From the NCBI GenBank assembly GCA_013400975.1, contig WBMZ01011404.1, positions 1 through 64,000 of the forward strand: 64,000 bases of DNA. Reading direction: 5' to 3'. Below the pieces are notes generated by a model that saw nothing but the letters and a program-made list of their open reading frames with translations, did no database searches and was not told the DNA's origin. The DNA is from Atrichornis clamosus (taxonomy: Eukaryota > Chordata > Aves > Passeriformes > Menuridae). Each line of letters opens with the position of its first letter. Within the stretch, counting starts at the first letter, position 1. Positions 23,061 to 35,480 of the stretch are shown here, one piece after another. The translations under genes were made by a program, and so were the position numbers.

Positions 23061-26000
23061 TGTCAGTGTGTGGCCATGAGGTGTTGACCTGGGAGTACCA
23101 CAGGCCTACACGGGACTTCCTGCCTGTAAAGAAAAAAAAGTAGCAATATCATAAGACTATAAACAAAATTGCAAAAAAAACCCCCTCAATTTCTTTTTTT
23201 CTTGAAGCATATCTGTGAGTCCTATGGAAGTCCCCAGGAGTAAGATCTATTGCTAATGGGAGGAGGCAGAAAGCTATGCCATTTTGGCTGAACTGACCCT
23301 CTGATTTGAAGGTACCATCCCTACCTCCTGTTGATTTTTTCTTCCCGGAGGCTAAAATGCACATGAATCATTAACAAGCTTGTAGAGTCCATGCGCGCTA
23401 TCACAGCTTGCGTAATTAATCCTGAGCCAATGTGATTTGGCGAATTAATAAAGCTGCTGTTGCTGGGGTGGAAATTCCTGTTACCTGCAGAAGGGCTGGA
23501 TTTGCTGTTCATCTGCATCTGCACATTTGCAGATGCCTGTGGTCACAACAGCAGGAGTTATATAGAAGGTACACTGACAGGGGGGAAATATGCACAGAGC
23601 AGAAGAGAATGAGAAGAAATACATCATGATCCTAAGTGTTAGTGGCTCTTCTTTCCAAGAAAAACAGCTCATCATTGCTCCTACGCAAGAGATCAGGTTT
23701 GTCATGATGAGCTTGGGTATCCATGGATTACTTCTAGAACCTGGGAAGCCATCTCCAACACCTTGGTCTTTTGCTCTTTCTAAATATTCAAGCAGTTTCT
23801 TAACATCTTCTCTTAATCACCTTTATCTGAGAGATCCTTGTTGAGAGGAGCAGAAGAAACTAGGCTGGTTAAAAGGGAGTAACTTTGTAGTCCTAAGCAG
23901 GAGAGAAGTCCATGTCCTCTCATCTCACTCCATTGTCCATCCACACTCTGAAGCAAGTAGATGAGTTACTCAGTTTTACCTGAGTTCCAGAGCTTGGTTT
24001 GAGTGCAGAATATGCAGCTCTGGAAGCAAGTTGCACATGTTCCAGACACTGTTTTATGCAAATCCCTCTTCAACATTTGGCCTGTGATTCCTTCAATACC
24101 ATTGTCCAGGTGAGCTGTCTGTGTTTGGCCTCCCTTGAATTTAAGACTTTCCTGCTGTTGAATCCAAAAATCTATCCACATCTGAGGACATCAAGACCCT
24201 GTTGACCATCTCCTCCTGGAGGGTAATTTTGTTAATTCCTGCTTGGTAGCTGCTATGGACAACTCCTGGTCCTGCCAGTGATCTAGACAGATCCGAAAGG
24301 TCTGTCTCAGTAAAGTGCTGAGGACCTGGAAATGTTCAATTTGATGTTACCCTTCTCTCACCATGCATCTCAGGCATTGTGTTAGATGCCTGTAGCTTTT
24401 ATTGATTTTTTGTTTGTTCTTTCTTGAGAGTCAACAGGCACTTGTCCCAAGCAGCCAAAAAGCGTGTCTGACACTGGCTGAGCTTCTGCCCGCCCTCCCT
24501 GGGCACAGAGCCCAGCTGTACAACACAAGCAGTGCATACAACCCTGCTTCTTACACCGAGGCAGCTTTTCTGCATCAAGAAGACGTTGTGTTTTCAGTGA
24601 GTGAGCAAGAAAGGAGTCATATAAATACAGTCACACAACTTCCTTTCCTAACACAGGATTCACAGACTCCTTGGTCATTTTGCCAGATATGGTCTGCCCA
24701 GTCAAGCAGGAAGATCTGAGTGTACCCAACTATGCCATTTTAAGTGCGCTTTTTTTTTTTTTAAATACAATTTGGTTTTTTTACAGTCGAAAGAGAAACC
24801 TGGGCTTGAAGTGTTGAAAAAGCAGCATAGAAATGGAGAGCTTACACAAAACCAGTACAGTGAATTTTCTATCAGTGCTAAACTTCACACTGATATCTGT
24901 TAAGTGACAGGAAAACTCTGCAATATGTCCTGAGCAACCTTTTGCTCACCAACAAAGGAGGAAAAATGTTATTTGTCCTAAACAGAGATGTGGTAAAAAT
25001 AGAAATCGAATCCTAGGCCATATTTAGCATTTCAATTAAATGACCTCATTTTTAACAAGCATACCTGGATGATTCACATATTAGAAAAATCAGGCTATAT
25101 ACAGAGCTGTCCAAATGGGAAAATATAGTTTGCCCAGATAGAAGTGGAAGATTAAATTCATCCTGGGTTCAGATCTTCACACCACTGGCTAGATTTCAGT
25201 GGTGGTCTCTCTGCCATTCCTTGCTTCTACTTTTTCCAACAGATGTGGACTGCAATCTACCTTGTGCTATGACAGCTTCATAGATCCACTCCACAAAGTC
25301 AAGAGAAAGGAGATGAAATGCAGCCCAGACAGAGTTGTCAGACCTAGAAGAAATGTGAGTAGCTCATGCTTGAGAAGCCAGGTAAGATCAGGGCAAAAAC
25401 ATGAAGTAAGGCAAACACTGATAATGTAGGAAGAAATAGATCTGCCACAGGAGATCAGGACAACCCTGGATTGGGACCTGGAGGCATGGTGGCATCTCCA
25501 TTCTTGGGAACCATCCACCATCAGACCTGACCTGGCTGTGAGGGTGTGAGGCAGAGAAGGGGCAGAGGGATCCCCAGACATCCCTTCCCACCTAACCCCT
25601 CTGTAATTTTACAAATCTATGAACTCCCCACATCTACCCCAAAGGATGGGGTTGAATGCACCAGAAAATGAAACCTAGGAAGCAAAACTTTGGCCCTAAA
25701 ATTATCATGGAAGTGAGCTGTGGAAACAAAATGATTGTATTAGCAGACTGGCTTGAGCATTAATATTAACCTAGGATTCTGTTAGAATGGACAAATATTT
25801 CCTGCAGAGTTAATAGAGCTCTACTGGGTTGCTCTTAATAGTTGTTTATTTTATTTTTCACTGTTCATAATAAACCTCTGTGCATCTGAAAATAGCTCTC
25901 TCTAATTACTGTATGAGTACCTGTGCATTATCAGTGTGCATGGGTGTGTTTGTGTGTGCTGATGACACCTCAGGTATATGCAGAGGGCTGCTCAGCTTCA

Positions 26001-28859
26001 TTGAAAAATGTGTATTTACTAAGATATCTAAAGTGTTTCTGGTTCACAAGAGTTTCACCAAATCCAAAACTGGGTTAGCACATGATTGAAAACCTTGGCA
26101 GTCACTGCCAGGTCTCTGCCTTTGGGGCACATGTACAAAAGAAATCCTGCAAGGAAGGCAAGGGACAGTTGAATAGAAAAATCAGAAAACTAAGGAAAAA
26201 AAAGTTTTGCTGTGATTCATACCAAAATTAACTGTCAGAAAAATGATGTTTCTCCTGAACATGAGCCTTGTTGTTCTTTTACAGAAAGACTCCAGTCATA
26301 TGCTCTGCCACCTCTCTGTTGACATTTTTGTCACAAATTGCCCTCCTGATAAGATTCAAGATCCTGACATGCAAAATGAGACAAAGCAGATGGGTATGGT
26401 GGGCTGGTGATTTCCAGCAATAAATCTTGGTGCTACATGAAAGTGTTAAGTAAAATACAGCATGTCTTCTTAATGAACAAGTTGGTTTTCATTTTGGTTA
26501 AGGCATTTCAGTTTATCGAGGCACCTGGACAACAGCTGGGTTAACTTACAAGCAATGCATGTTCAAAACCACCATTCAGCTCAAAAAGCAGTCGGGGGTG
26601 GGATGACCTGAGAAACAACAGAAGAACTTGACTCAAAATTTTGCACAGAATTTGGCCTATGTAGAGAAAATCAGTGCTGGAGATGGAAGATGGGCAAATG
26701 ACCAGCAGTGGATAACAAACAGGGAGCATGGTTGTTTAGCTGAAGGGAGACGAGGTATTTTTAAAGGGCTCCAGGCTGAACCCCACACCTTTATTCTTGA
26801 TTGGTTGGGTGCAACTGAGAAAGTAGTCATGGAAAGATTTGTACCTCAAGAATCCTTAGGAGACTACACCTATAGTGACTGTTCCCATTCCAGGTACAAG
26901 CAAATTAAAAGAAGTCAGGGCCAATTTACTTGAAAATCTTTTCCAAGTCCAGCACTGTTTTTGGATGCATTGGTGAATTTTATCTCTAGATCCATCTTTG
27001 AGCTAGACTAGCCCCTTGTAGATGGAGTATCCATCACATAACATTAGAAGTGCTTCTTTTTTTCCCCTGCCTTTTTACAGGTGACTAATCTCTGGCTATC
27101 TATTCTGGGGTGTACACCCTTTTATTTTATCCAGGGATATCAGTTGCAGCATGTTTTCACCTTGCTGAGCTCTTCAAAATGAAGTCCAGGACTGGAAATA
27201 ATGATGCCTGCTGAGAAATGTGGGACCAGCTGACTACATTGTTCGACTTGGCCTTCATTTTCTTTTTTTTCTGTCAGAATAAGGGGGGTGAGGGTGATGT
27301 CAAAATGGAAGACTTTTTCATGGGATAATTCTATCCAGCTCTGAAACACCCTTATTTCTGTCCAAAATATCCCTGGCCTTTCAGCTGTAGCATCAACATT
27401 TCCTTCCCACTGAAAACATTCCAGACTTTTTTTGGAACTGCACGCATGGGATTGAGTGTGTGGGTCATGTGTGCTGTCATTCAGTGCTGGGGCAAGTCTG
27501 ACAATGCCAGGGACATTGCTTCCTGTATAACAAGTTTCTGTGGATGCACAAGGGTGCCTGTGAAAGAAAAGACAGAAATGTGATCCTAACTGTGGTGGCG
27601 CTGGACACCTTCCACCCCTGTAGCAGTCTGCAACGTGGGTCACAGGCTGTCGTACAAAAGTTGTCTCTTGCACTGTCTTTTCTCTGGCTTATGCACTACC
27701 ACTGCCAGATCACATTCTCTAGAGGAAGCAGAGAAATAGCAGGTCTGTGCAGCCAGCTCAGCATTCAGGACAGGTAACAGCATCCTTGTTCTGACTAGAT
27801 TCAGGCAATTGAAAGCCAGAAAAGCGAAAAATAAAATAAGTGCTATCCAAGTCCCTGGGATCTGCAAGCAAACACTGTTCAATGCCACCATGCTGCTGGC
27901 AGGGCAGCACAGAACCAGTAATTTAGCTCCAAAACCTTGCCTAGTAAATCAGCCAAAGTACAGGATGCCCAGCTTGTCTAAAAGGACAGGGTACCTGAGG
28001 AGACAGGACCTTTCAAAAGAAAACAAGTGGTTTTTTAATGTGGGATAACAGGAAGGTTTCTAAGTTTTGAAGGATGCGAACGGACAGAAAGAAAATCAGT
28101 CCTTCACCTGCAGGAGTGGTTCTGTGCCCAGTAAGAAGGCTAAGCCCCAGCCTGGTGTGATGTTTGTCTTCCTTCTCACCAAACAGAAGAGGCTGAGCTG
28201 GTGTCAATCTGTGCTGTGTGCAAGTCTCAGGTTGCCTGCACAGCCTGGGAAGCTGCTGGCAGAGGAAATCCAGGTTCAGTTTCTTGCTCTCTCTTTCCCC
28301 TCCTCAACCCAGTGCTGGAAAACCTGTCATCTTTTTAGGAAGCCATTGAATGGAGATGAGGTATTTGAAAGAAAACAAGAAAAGACTGCTACAGGAGCAC
28401 CAAACCCACTGAGATACAGTAGCTGACTAGTTTTACATGTGAGCAAACAGACAGCAGAAAATGACTGAGGAGTTTGTAGACATCTTGGAAATCCTATCAG
28501 TCTGGTCTCCTGAAGTCCACCTGGCTGAAAGCATCCCCAAGCAGCGCCCCACTTCCCAAGATGAACTGCTGTCACTGCCAATGCACACGTCAGAGCAGCA
28601 GTCATGCCCCAGCCCCAGGAATAATGTTTTGGGGAGGCAAAGTGTAGATGAAATTTCCTCTGAACTATTCACATTCACCAGAAGATGAGTGAAGGGAAGG
28701 CCCAGCCATTTGCGAGCATTTCCCTGCAATCCCAACTTCTCAAATTCAATTCCTTGGGGTCTACCAGTAGCTGGTCCAAGCACTGTATCCTCTGCCACAC
28801 AAAGGTACAAAATCATGCAAACAAGTGATATGGCACAGCTCACAGCTGGTACAGCACCT
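23061..28859. other. Single-copy non-coding DNA with AT-rich candidate regulatory stretches
   Basis: I recognise no gene or repeat. Notable content is a homeodomain-site-rich patch at 23390-23460, a T13 run at 24750-24762, two short open segments with splice-like borders (25243-25381 and 26285-26393), and an AT-rich stretch at 25740-25920. Open frames up to 177 codons (minus, 27140-27673) have no known domains. Confidence 0.45.
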
Positions 28860-29100
28860 CACTCTGGCCCACACTTCATTTCAGAAGTGTGTTGGGTAAG
28901 TTAAGCACAATTTCCCCTTTGTAAGTCTGTGCTGATTACTGCTGATCGCCTTCTTGTCTTTCATGAGCCAGGAAATTATTTCCAGGATTAGTTGAGGTGA
29001 GGCTGGCTGGCCTGTAGTTCTCCATATCTTCCCAAATACAGGAGTGGCACTTGCTTTCTTCCAGTCTTGAGGAACTGCTCCCAGTTGCCATGATAGGTGA
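28860..29100 (-). pseudogene. CR1 LINE ORF2 reverse-transcriptase fragment, frameshifted
   Basis: On the minus strand three reading-frame blocks spell, in order, conserved pieces of the N-terminal part of the CR1 reverse-transcriptase domain. The first is LSWQLGAVPQDWKKASATPV (29096-29037). The second, in another frame, is NYRPASLTS (29019-28993). The third, back in the first frame, is LILEIISWLMKDKK followed by SSNQH and TKGKLCLT (28991-28897). A stop then interrupts, with NEV just after it. The NYRPxSLTS and QHGFxxGxSxxT-type signatures are classic for CR1/jockey-clade enzymes. The fragment is broken by two frame changes and an internal deletion of several residues, so it is inactive. It lacks the catalytic YADD region and any recognisable 3' end. 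I see no live LINE on either side. Confidence 0.85.
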
Positions 29101-32100
29101 CGCACTGAAGGTGGGGGAGGCAGTAGACAGGCCCTGGATGTCATGCTCAACAGTTCCACATCTCTTCACTGGTATTTCCTCAGCCAAATTAAAGAAAAAC
29201 CAGGGTTGCTGAGATCTTACACAGCCTTGTACTCTGATACAGTGGATTTTCTTGCCCTGTGTGCAGCTCTCTCTGGAAAGCAGAGAGCAGTGTGACATGC
29301 TACTCCAAGCTCTGCTGGGCCAAGGTTTGCAGCTCATTAGGGCATGGATTTGTCTTTAATTGACCAACATGCTTAAATTTAAACTCATAGTTAAGGACTT
29401 TACTGGATCTAGATCTAAAGGAGAGGGAGAAATTGCTGCTGTTAGCAATCCCACTGCTTCTCCTGGCCACTTCTACGGTCTCTGTTCCGGCCCAGACTCC
29501 TGACTGCCCCTGTACCTATGTGTGGCCCCCTCTGCAGAAATAAGATCAGCACTTTACACCTTCAAGGTAATTATTGGTTTAACTTCAAAGCACATACACC
29601 CTGCCTAAAAGAAGAGTCTTGAGCTCACACCCAAAGCAAGAAAAGCCACATGGGGATCTCAGGAAGAGTTGAAGGAAGATCTCTTTAAAAGCCTAAGGTT
29701 TTGAGAAAATGTATAAACACTGGAAGTCAGCTGTTTGGCATTCACTCTGGGCTCTCTTTGTGTTTTCTAAGTGCCTATCAGTCTCTGAGGATGGAGCAAA
29801 GGCTGACACCTCTGGAGGGGACGTTGAAATGACAGTGATTTTACTTCTGCAGAGAATCACAAAGCTGTGGTCATTGGGAAAACAAACATGGGAAGTCTAA
29901 AAAACAGAAAAAAAACCCCCAACTACATTTAACCAGAAAACTCCCTTCTATTTTGTGTTTTCCATGAACCACAATCTTACATATTACTGATTTTTTAAAA
30001 AATATATCCTCTCAATCCCATTATGGGGATCTACAGATTTCTGATAGACTAAAACTCTCACTCCTCCTGTCAAAATAAATCAAAGACCAAATCCCAGTCC
30101 TTCCCCCAGAATTCCTGGATTGGACAGATATTTTGGATCTGAAGGCAGATCCATGGGCTGTGGAACCTGGCAGGCATTGGCGGGTCTCCTCCGCACGCAG
30201 GGCAACACGTGAGGAACAACAGGGCCCTGCCAGGGCTGGGCGAGAGGGAAGGCATGTGGCAGAAAGACAGTCTCCGTGACCCATGTGGGTGGATTTGGCT
30301 CCTTTCTTTGGAAATGCTATCGACAGAGGCAGACACTCCCTCTGGATGCTACAAGCCAGGCTACCAAACCACCCTCACATGTGCAACGTGGCTCTCTCAG
30401 CTTCTGCCAGCCAGAGGCTCCCATGGGCGATTTGCCAAGTACAGAGGGGACAGGAAGCAAAGGTGGCGTTAGGGTCTTCAGTATGCGCATTGGCTCTAGT
30501 CTGTGGGGCAGCAACCTCAAAAAACATGGAAAAAGAAAGACTTGGAGCTACTTTTTACTCCATTCCCTGCTGGTGGATGATCTTGATGGGATTTTGCACC
30601 CTCCTACCAAAGAACTGGGAAGTCTTTGGGAAATACGCTTGTACCACACAGCAGTGTCCAGACGCACAGCCTTCAGAGCAGCCTCTGTCAGGATGATGGT
30701 CCCTAAGGCCCCTCTGACCCCCAGCTAGGATGTGGCCTCACCTTGGTGATAGAGCCAGAAACACATGTGTTGAAAAGCCCCAGCAATTTCACCTGTGGGA
30801 GACAGCAGTGATCACCTGGGACAGGTGAGTGCATCCCTGTGTATTTGCTTTCTTTCTGAAACTAGTCATTAGAGAGGGTGTCACTTGCTTTCAGCTGACA
30901 GCAAGCAAGGCGTTGTTACAGGAGTCTTCTTTGCATGTCAGAACTTTCTCACGGTCAGAAGTGCTCCTGGGCATGGGAAGGGTAGAGGAGGGAGTGGTGT
31001 TGCCCTCTGAATGTATGTCTCATGCATTGAGGAAACATGCACACAAGCCAGGAGGAACAGGAACTCTGCTGAGGTGATTGCATCAGGTCTTTTACATCAG
31101 GATCTCACCAAAACAGCCATTTCTGTATGTCTTTCTCTATCTTTATTTGCTTGTCTTAAAATGAGGGAGGTTTTCCTGTGGATTTCTCAAGCTCTGCTCC
31201 CTGCTAACCGGGCACTTTGTGCTTTGACTTCAACAAGCCTGCCAGGCTCTATGGTACCAGGGTAGATGGTCTGCTTCTAGGTATTTCTGACATTTCAGAG
31301 CAATGCTAGCACCTTTCAGCTGATCTGGAGAGGACAACTCCAAGGGAAAAGTTACTGTACTGCCTCCAAAACGTGCAGCACTCCCATTTTGGGGTACCAG
31401 AGACTCAGTCCTCCTCTAATAGCTCTTCTTGTTGCTCTGCTGTGAATCCTGAGAAGTTGTCCCTCTGTGAAGCCAACCCTTCTTTCCAAATTCTGCTGCA
31501 TTGCTTCCAGGCTCTCCTCCCACCTTCCTTCAGCACAGCACACCTTTCTGGCCAGAATCCACCCAGTATCATCATTAGAAGGTTTGTTCATCCCCAGAAT
31601 AACACCTGCACATTCTTTAGCAAGAACTGAATTTAGTTCATGGCTGTTTTGCCCTACGTGTATTTTCACTGAGTCACACACTGCTTGCTGACTCACAGAA
31701 AGCATTCAGGTGGAAAGTGGTAAGAAAGGTAGGATGCAGGCTTGCTAGCCTCTCTCCCAATGGGAGGTGGATGAGGCTCATCTGTTTAGCTTAGAAAGAG
31801 ACCACATGCCTCTATATGCATCCATATGGAAGGAAAGTTTCTGACAGTTGAGATTTATAATTTTATAGGGAAACACAAAACAGAATCTAGAGGCTGGATG
31901 TGGACAATGGACAAATGCAGGCTGAAAGAAAAGCAAGATATTTTCTAACCCAGGTAGCAAAGTACTTGTCATGGAAGGGAGAAAGGTACACTATAAATGA
32001 AATCTCAGAAGTTGCCCTGCCATGTAATTCTAATTAAATCTTCTTCCTTCCTTGTGTTCTGGTCAAACATTACTGTTTATCCAGAGACATGGTACCTGTG

Positions 32101-34739
32101 CTCTAAACCACTCCCAGAAGGGATGAGGCACTTGCAAGAGTCAGGGGACACTAACCCTACAGCCCTCCATCCACATAGGCATCACAGCTCTACCAGGAGT
32201 GAAGAAGAAAAACACCTCTGTCCACTCACATGTACAGAATGGACTGACAAACTTCTTGTGGGGTATGTCTGGGGCGCTCCAACGGGGACAGGCCAGTCCG
32301 GTGCCACTAATGTTCCCACAGTGCTCCATCTGAGACTCTAACACTGTAACAGCCCTTGCAAGTTCCTTTCTGACAGGGTTTTGACAAGACAGGACAGTCT
32401 CCACCAGAACGGAGGCTGGAACCAAGACCAGATAAAGCAGGTGGAGTGTGTCATGCTGGAATAGCTATTTCATGTTTCTTAGCTCAGCCCTTTTCCACAG
32501 CTTGCAGATATTCACCGTTCCTTTGGAATATCCATGCAGCCTTAAGCAGGACCTTAATCAAAACATCAGAAGCAAAGCAGATGCCATTTCCCTAGCTAAC
32601 TGTGTTGGACATTGAGGCCTCTGGAAAACTGTAGTGAGGTCCCTACAGCTTTTGGGATGAATGAGGGCCATGTTAGTGGCACCGAAGGGGTGACAGCAAG
32701 CTATGAGATTTGCTGGCTGCACGTGTGTTTACCTCATTCATTCACATCTCACATGTAGGGAGCTGTGGATTCAATTAGAAAATAATACCCATTTGCAGTT
32801 GATTGCCTGAGACATCAGCTTTAATTGCAGCTGGAGAGAGTTAGACGCCTGAATTGGTTCTGAGCTGCACTTCCTAGTTATTATGCTTCTAATTATGGCA
32901 AACCTGCTATTTGTCAACAATGTTTTATCAGAGGTGGGGAGACATGACACTCATCTTTTGGGAGGTGGCTCAGACTTTCTATTAGGTATTGCGCAAGATG
33001 GAGTCTGCCATATACCTGTTTGCCTTTCAAAGAAGCATCTGAACTTTTTTGGTTTGTGTCAATGAGGATGTGCAGACAACCCGGGAACTGTCAGTCTGGC
33101 AACTTGGTGGCATACCAAGATTCTCTTCTGATATACAGGGAGTTTACACATGCTCCAACATATTTTTCACTACATCTGGACCAAGTATGTGAGAAGATCT
33201 GTCCTGGAAGCTATTAAAATTTTCATCCCAATCAAGTCAGCAGATAGCTGTGAAATGGTCTAGAGTCCAGAACAAAACTTTGCTAATAGGTTATATGCTT
33301 ATAATGAGAGAGCAAACTACTTCTTGTTCCTGTTGCAGCAGTTCAGCAAGGCTTGGTCACTGGACCTTCGTAGCTTGGTCTTGGGGACTTCCTAAGACAC
33401 AACTTTTTCTGATGGAACTTGATTCAGAAGAGCTGCACTTGTCCATTACACAAGAGTGTGATATGCTCTGCTTGGATTGATGTAGAATGTACAGCAGGAG
33501 CTCTATGGCTAATTCAGCCTCCTCCAGTCAGAGGCAACCAGTGAGTGAACCAGTCATTCAGTCCTGACAGGAATACAGAGTTGCACTCCATGGGCTATAG
33601 AGCAACTCCAATGCTCTTAAGCAAGCTTAAGATTCTCTACCAAAAGAACCTACCCCAAAAGCAACAAAAATTCCTACTCTAGGAAGACAGCAAGAGAGAT
33701 GAAGGTTATTGCCTGTGTCCTCAGTGCCTGCAAGGGAAAGAAATTTGGTAAGTGGAATTCCCACGTGTGCCTGTTCCCACTATTCACGCAGTGAATAGAC
33801 CACATCCCCGTAACAAAGCAAAACAACAACTAACACAACCCTGCTTTTGCTATCTAATTTGACTTGAAATTCCTTCCTGATTCCAGATTTGATGGTCTGT
33901 TTGACTCTGATCAAGACATACCAGCCAGGCACTTAGGAAACTCGCTAGCATCCGTAGATGCATCATCAAACTCCATACTTAGCTGTGGTCAAACTCCACT
34001 GTTCAAGCAAGGTGTGTTTCATATCTTTCTTTCCAGCATGAATTCTGGTTGCCTTTTTCATGTGGAAGTCCTAATTGTGGCCAGTGCCTCAGACACTGAC
34101 AAAGTGTATCTCAGGACATACAAAGACAATTCCTCTTGGAATGTTCTTGGTTGCGTACCCCTCATTATCTTCACTATGAACCAGCATCTACCTTTTGCAG
34201 AGGGATATGAACAAGTCCATTGTGATATCAGACTCTTTCAGAACATAAAGAGAGCAGAGATCCCCAGGAACTGCAGCTTCAAAACAGCAGCTCTGACACT
34301 CCCCAGAAAGCTCTTCCATGGAGAAAAAATGTCCATCCTGTGAAAATCACAGGAACCAGTTCTGGTCAGGGCAGAGGCATAGTAAACAGCTTTCACCTTC
34401 CTGTGACCCTACTGCACATCACTGTAGCCCATATGCAAAGTATTTGGGATATATAGTAATCCCACAAAGAGCAGATGACTATAAAACCAGAAAATAGCAA
34501 AAGGCATGTAGTTAAACTATAAGCTTAATTGTTAACATGTAATGAGGTCTCATGGTATTTCCTACAACATCTGAAACCCTGAGGCCTCAGGATCCTGTGG
34601 CTCTGAGAAAATCTCAGTATTTTACTTAAAATATTTCCAGAAGATAGATATTTCTTCTCACTTTGTGGAAAAAAATTGAGTTTCTTCTAAAGGCATTTGT
34701 TACCTCTTTTAGATGTAAATTTTAAGGGCTAGCAGTACA
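29101..34739. other. Single-copy non-coding DNA, no gene recognised
   Basis: No repeat is placed with confidence. Open frames include a plus-strand frame of 159 codons at 33864-34343 and overlapping frames at 30276-30728, none with a domain I recognise. The 32770-32900 interval is rich in TAATTA/CAATTA sites with a CAGCTG E-box (see findings). Confidence 0.45.
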
Positions 34740-35335
34740 TAAACCATCTTGTTTATCAGCTGGATTTATGAGACTGAGCATACTCTCTCCAATTTCAAGG
34801 ATGACACCAAACTGGGGGGAACAGCTGCTGTTGGCAGGCAAGACTGGGATTCAGGGAGACTGCAACGGGCTGGAATACTGTGCCAGAAGGAACCTTACAA
34901 AGTTTAACCAAGGCAAGGGCAGACTCCTGCACATGAGATGAAGTGGCCTTTTGCACTAAGACAAGCAGGGGGCTCAATGATAGGGAAGCAGCTCTGTGGA
35001 AAAGGGCCTGAGGGTCTTGACAAACAAGAAGTTGGACATGAGTCAGCAATGTGCTTTCACAACAGTGAAGCCCAACTGCATCCCAGTTCACATTAGCAAA
35101 AGTACAGGCAGCAGACAGAGAAGTTATTATTCCCGTCTGCTTCACACTGATCAAGGTGCATCTGAAAGGCTGTGTCCAGTTTTGAGTCCCTTGAGTGCAA
35201 GAGAAGTTTCAATAAACTGGAGCAAGTCTGGCAGAGGCCACCAAGGTGGTCAGGGTCTGGAGCACGTGACATATGAGGAGAGAAGATGATGGGCTGAGAG
35301 ACTTGTCCCGGTTAAGCATGGAGAAGAATCTGACT
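34740..35335 (+). pseudogene. CR1 LINE ORF2 C-terminal half fragment (reverse-transcriptase active site to end)
   Basis: In the plus-strand frame starting near 34740 the translation gives ILFISWIYETEHTLSNF, then KDDTKLGG around 34797-34820. This aligns with the CR1 segment that carries the catalytic F/Y-A-D-D box; here the alanine is lysine. After stops and frame changes, EKGLRVLTNKKLDMSQQCA (from about 34999) and GLEHVTYEERR (about 35254-35286) match later CR1 ORF2 landmarks. LRDLSRLSMEK follows to about 35326. The order and spacing fit one decayed CR1 copy, truncated at both ends and without its 3' UTR. It is non-functional: there is a stop soon after the active site and the box is altered. 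It is followed within ~70 bases by a CR1 piece in the opposite orientation. Confidence 0.88.
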
Positions 35336-35395
35336 CTATCTTTCTTGTAATCCCCCACTCAGCAGAGACAGACAGCAGCTAGATCCCTCGCCAAA

Positions 35396-35480
35396 ACACA
35401 TCTTCCTTTTCTCCAGGTTGAGCATACCCAGCTCCCTCAGCACCTTCTTGTACATCATCCACTCCTCATATTCCAGCTGA
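35396..35480 (-). mobile_element. CR1 LINE ORF2 terminal fragment, opposite orientation
   Basis: Read on the minus strand, this short segment encodes EYEEWMMYKKVLRELG and then MLNLEKRK, the same part of CR1 ORF2 as the last portion of the preceding plus-strand fragment (LRDLSRLSMEK at about 35294-35326). It therefore forms an inverted arrangement with that copy. No 3' tail is visible. Confidence 0.75.

Noticed and set aside
27061..27081. Very strong splice-acceptor-like tract (poly-T then TTTTTACAG)
   Set aside because: The sequence that follows has no donor at a reasonable distance and no coding character. Isolated acceptor-like tracts are common.
31352..31705. 117-codon minus frame with TRRAIRGG-like residues vaguely resembling the CR1 ATRMIRGL segment
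   Set aside because: Flanking CR1 landmarks are absent and the resemblance covers only a few residues.
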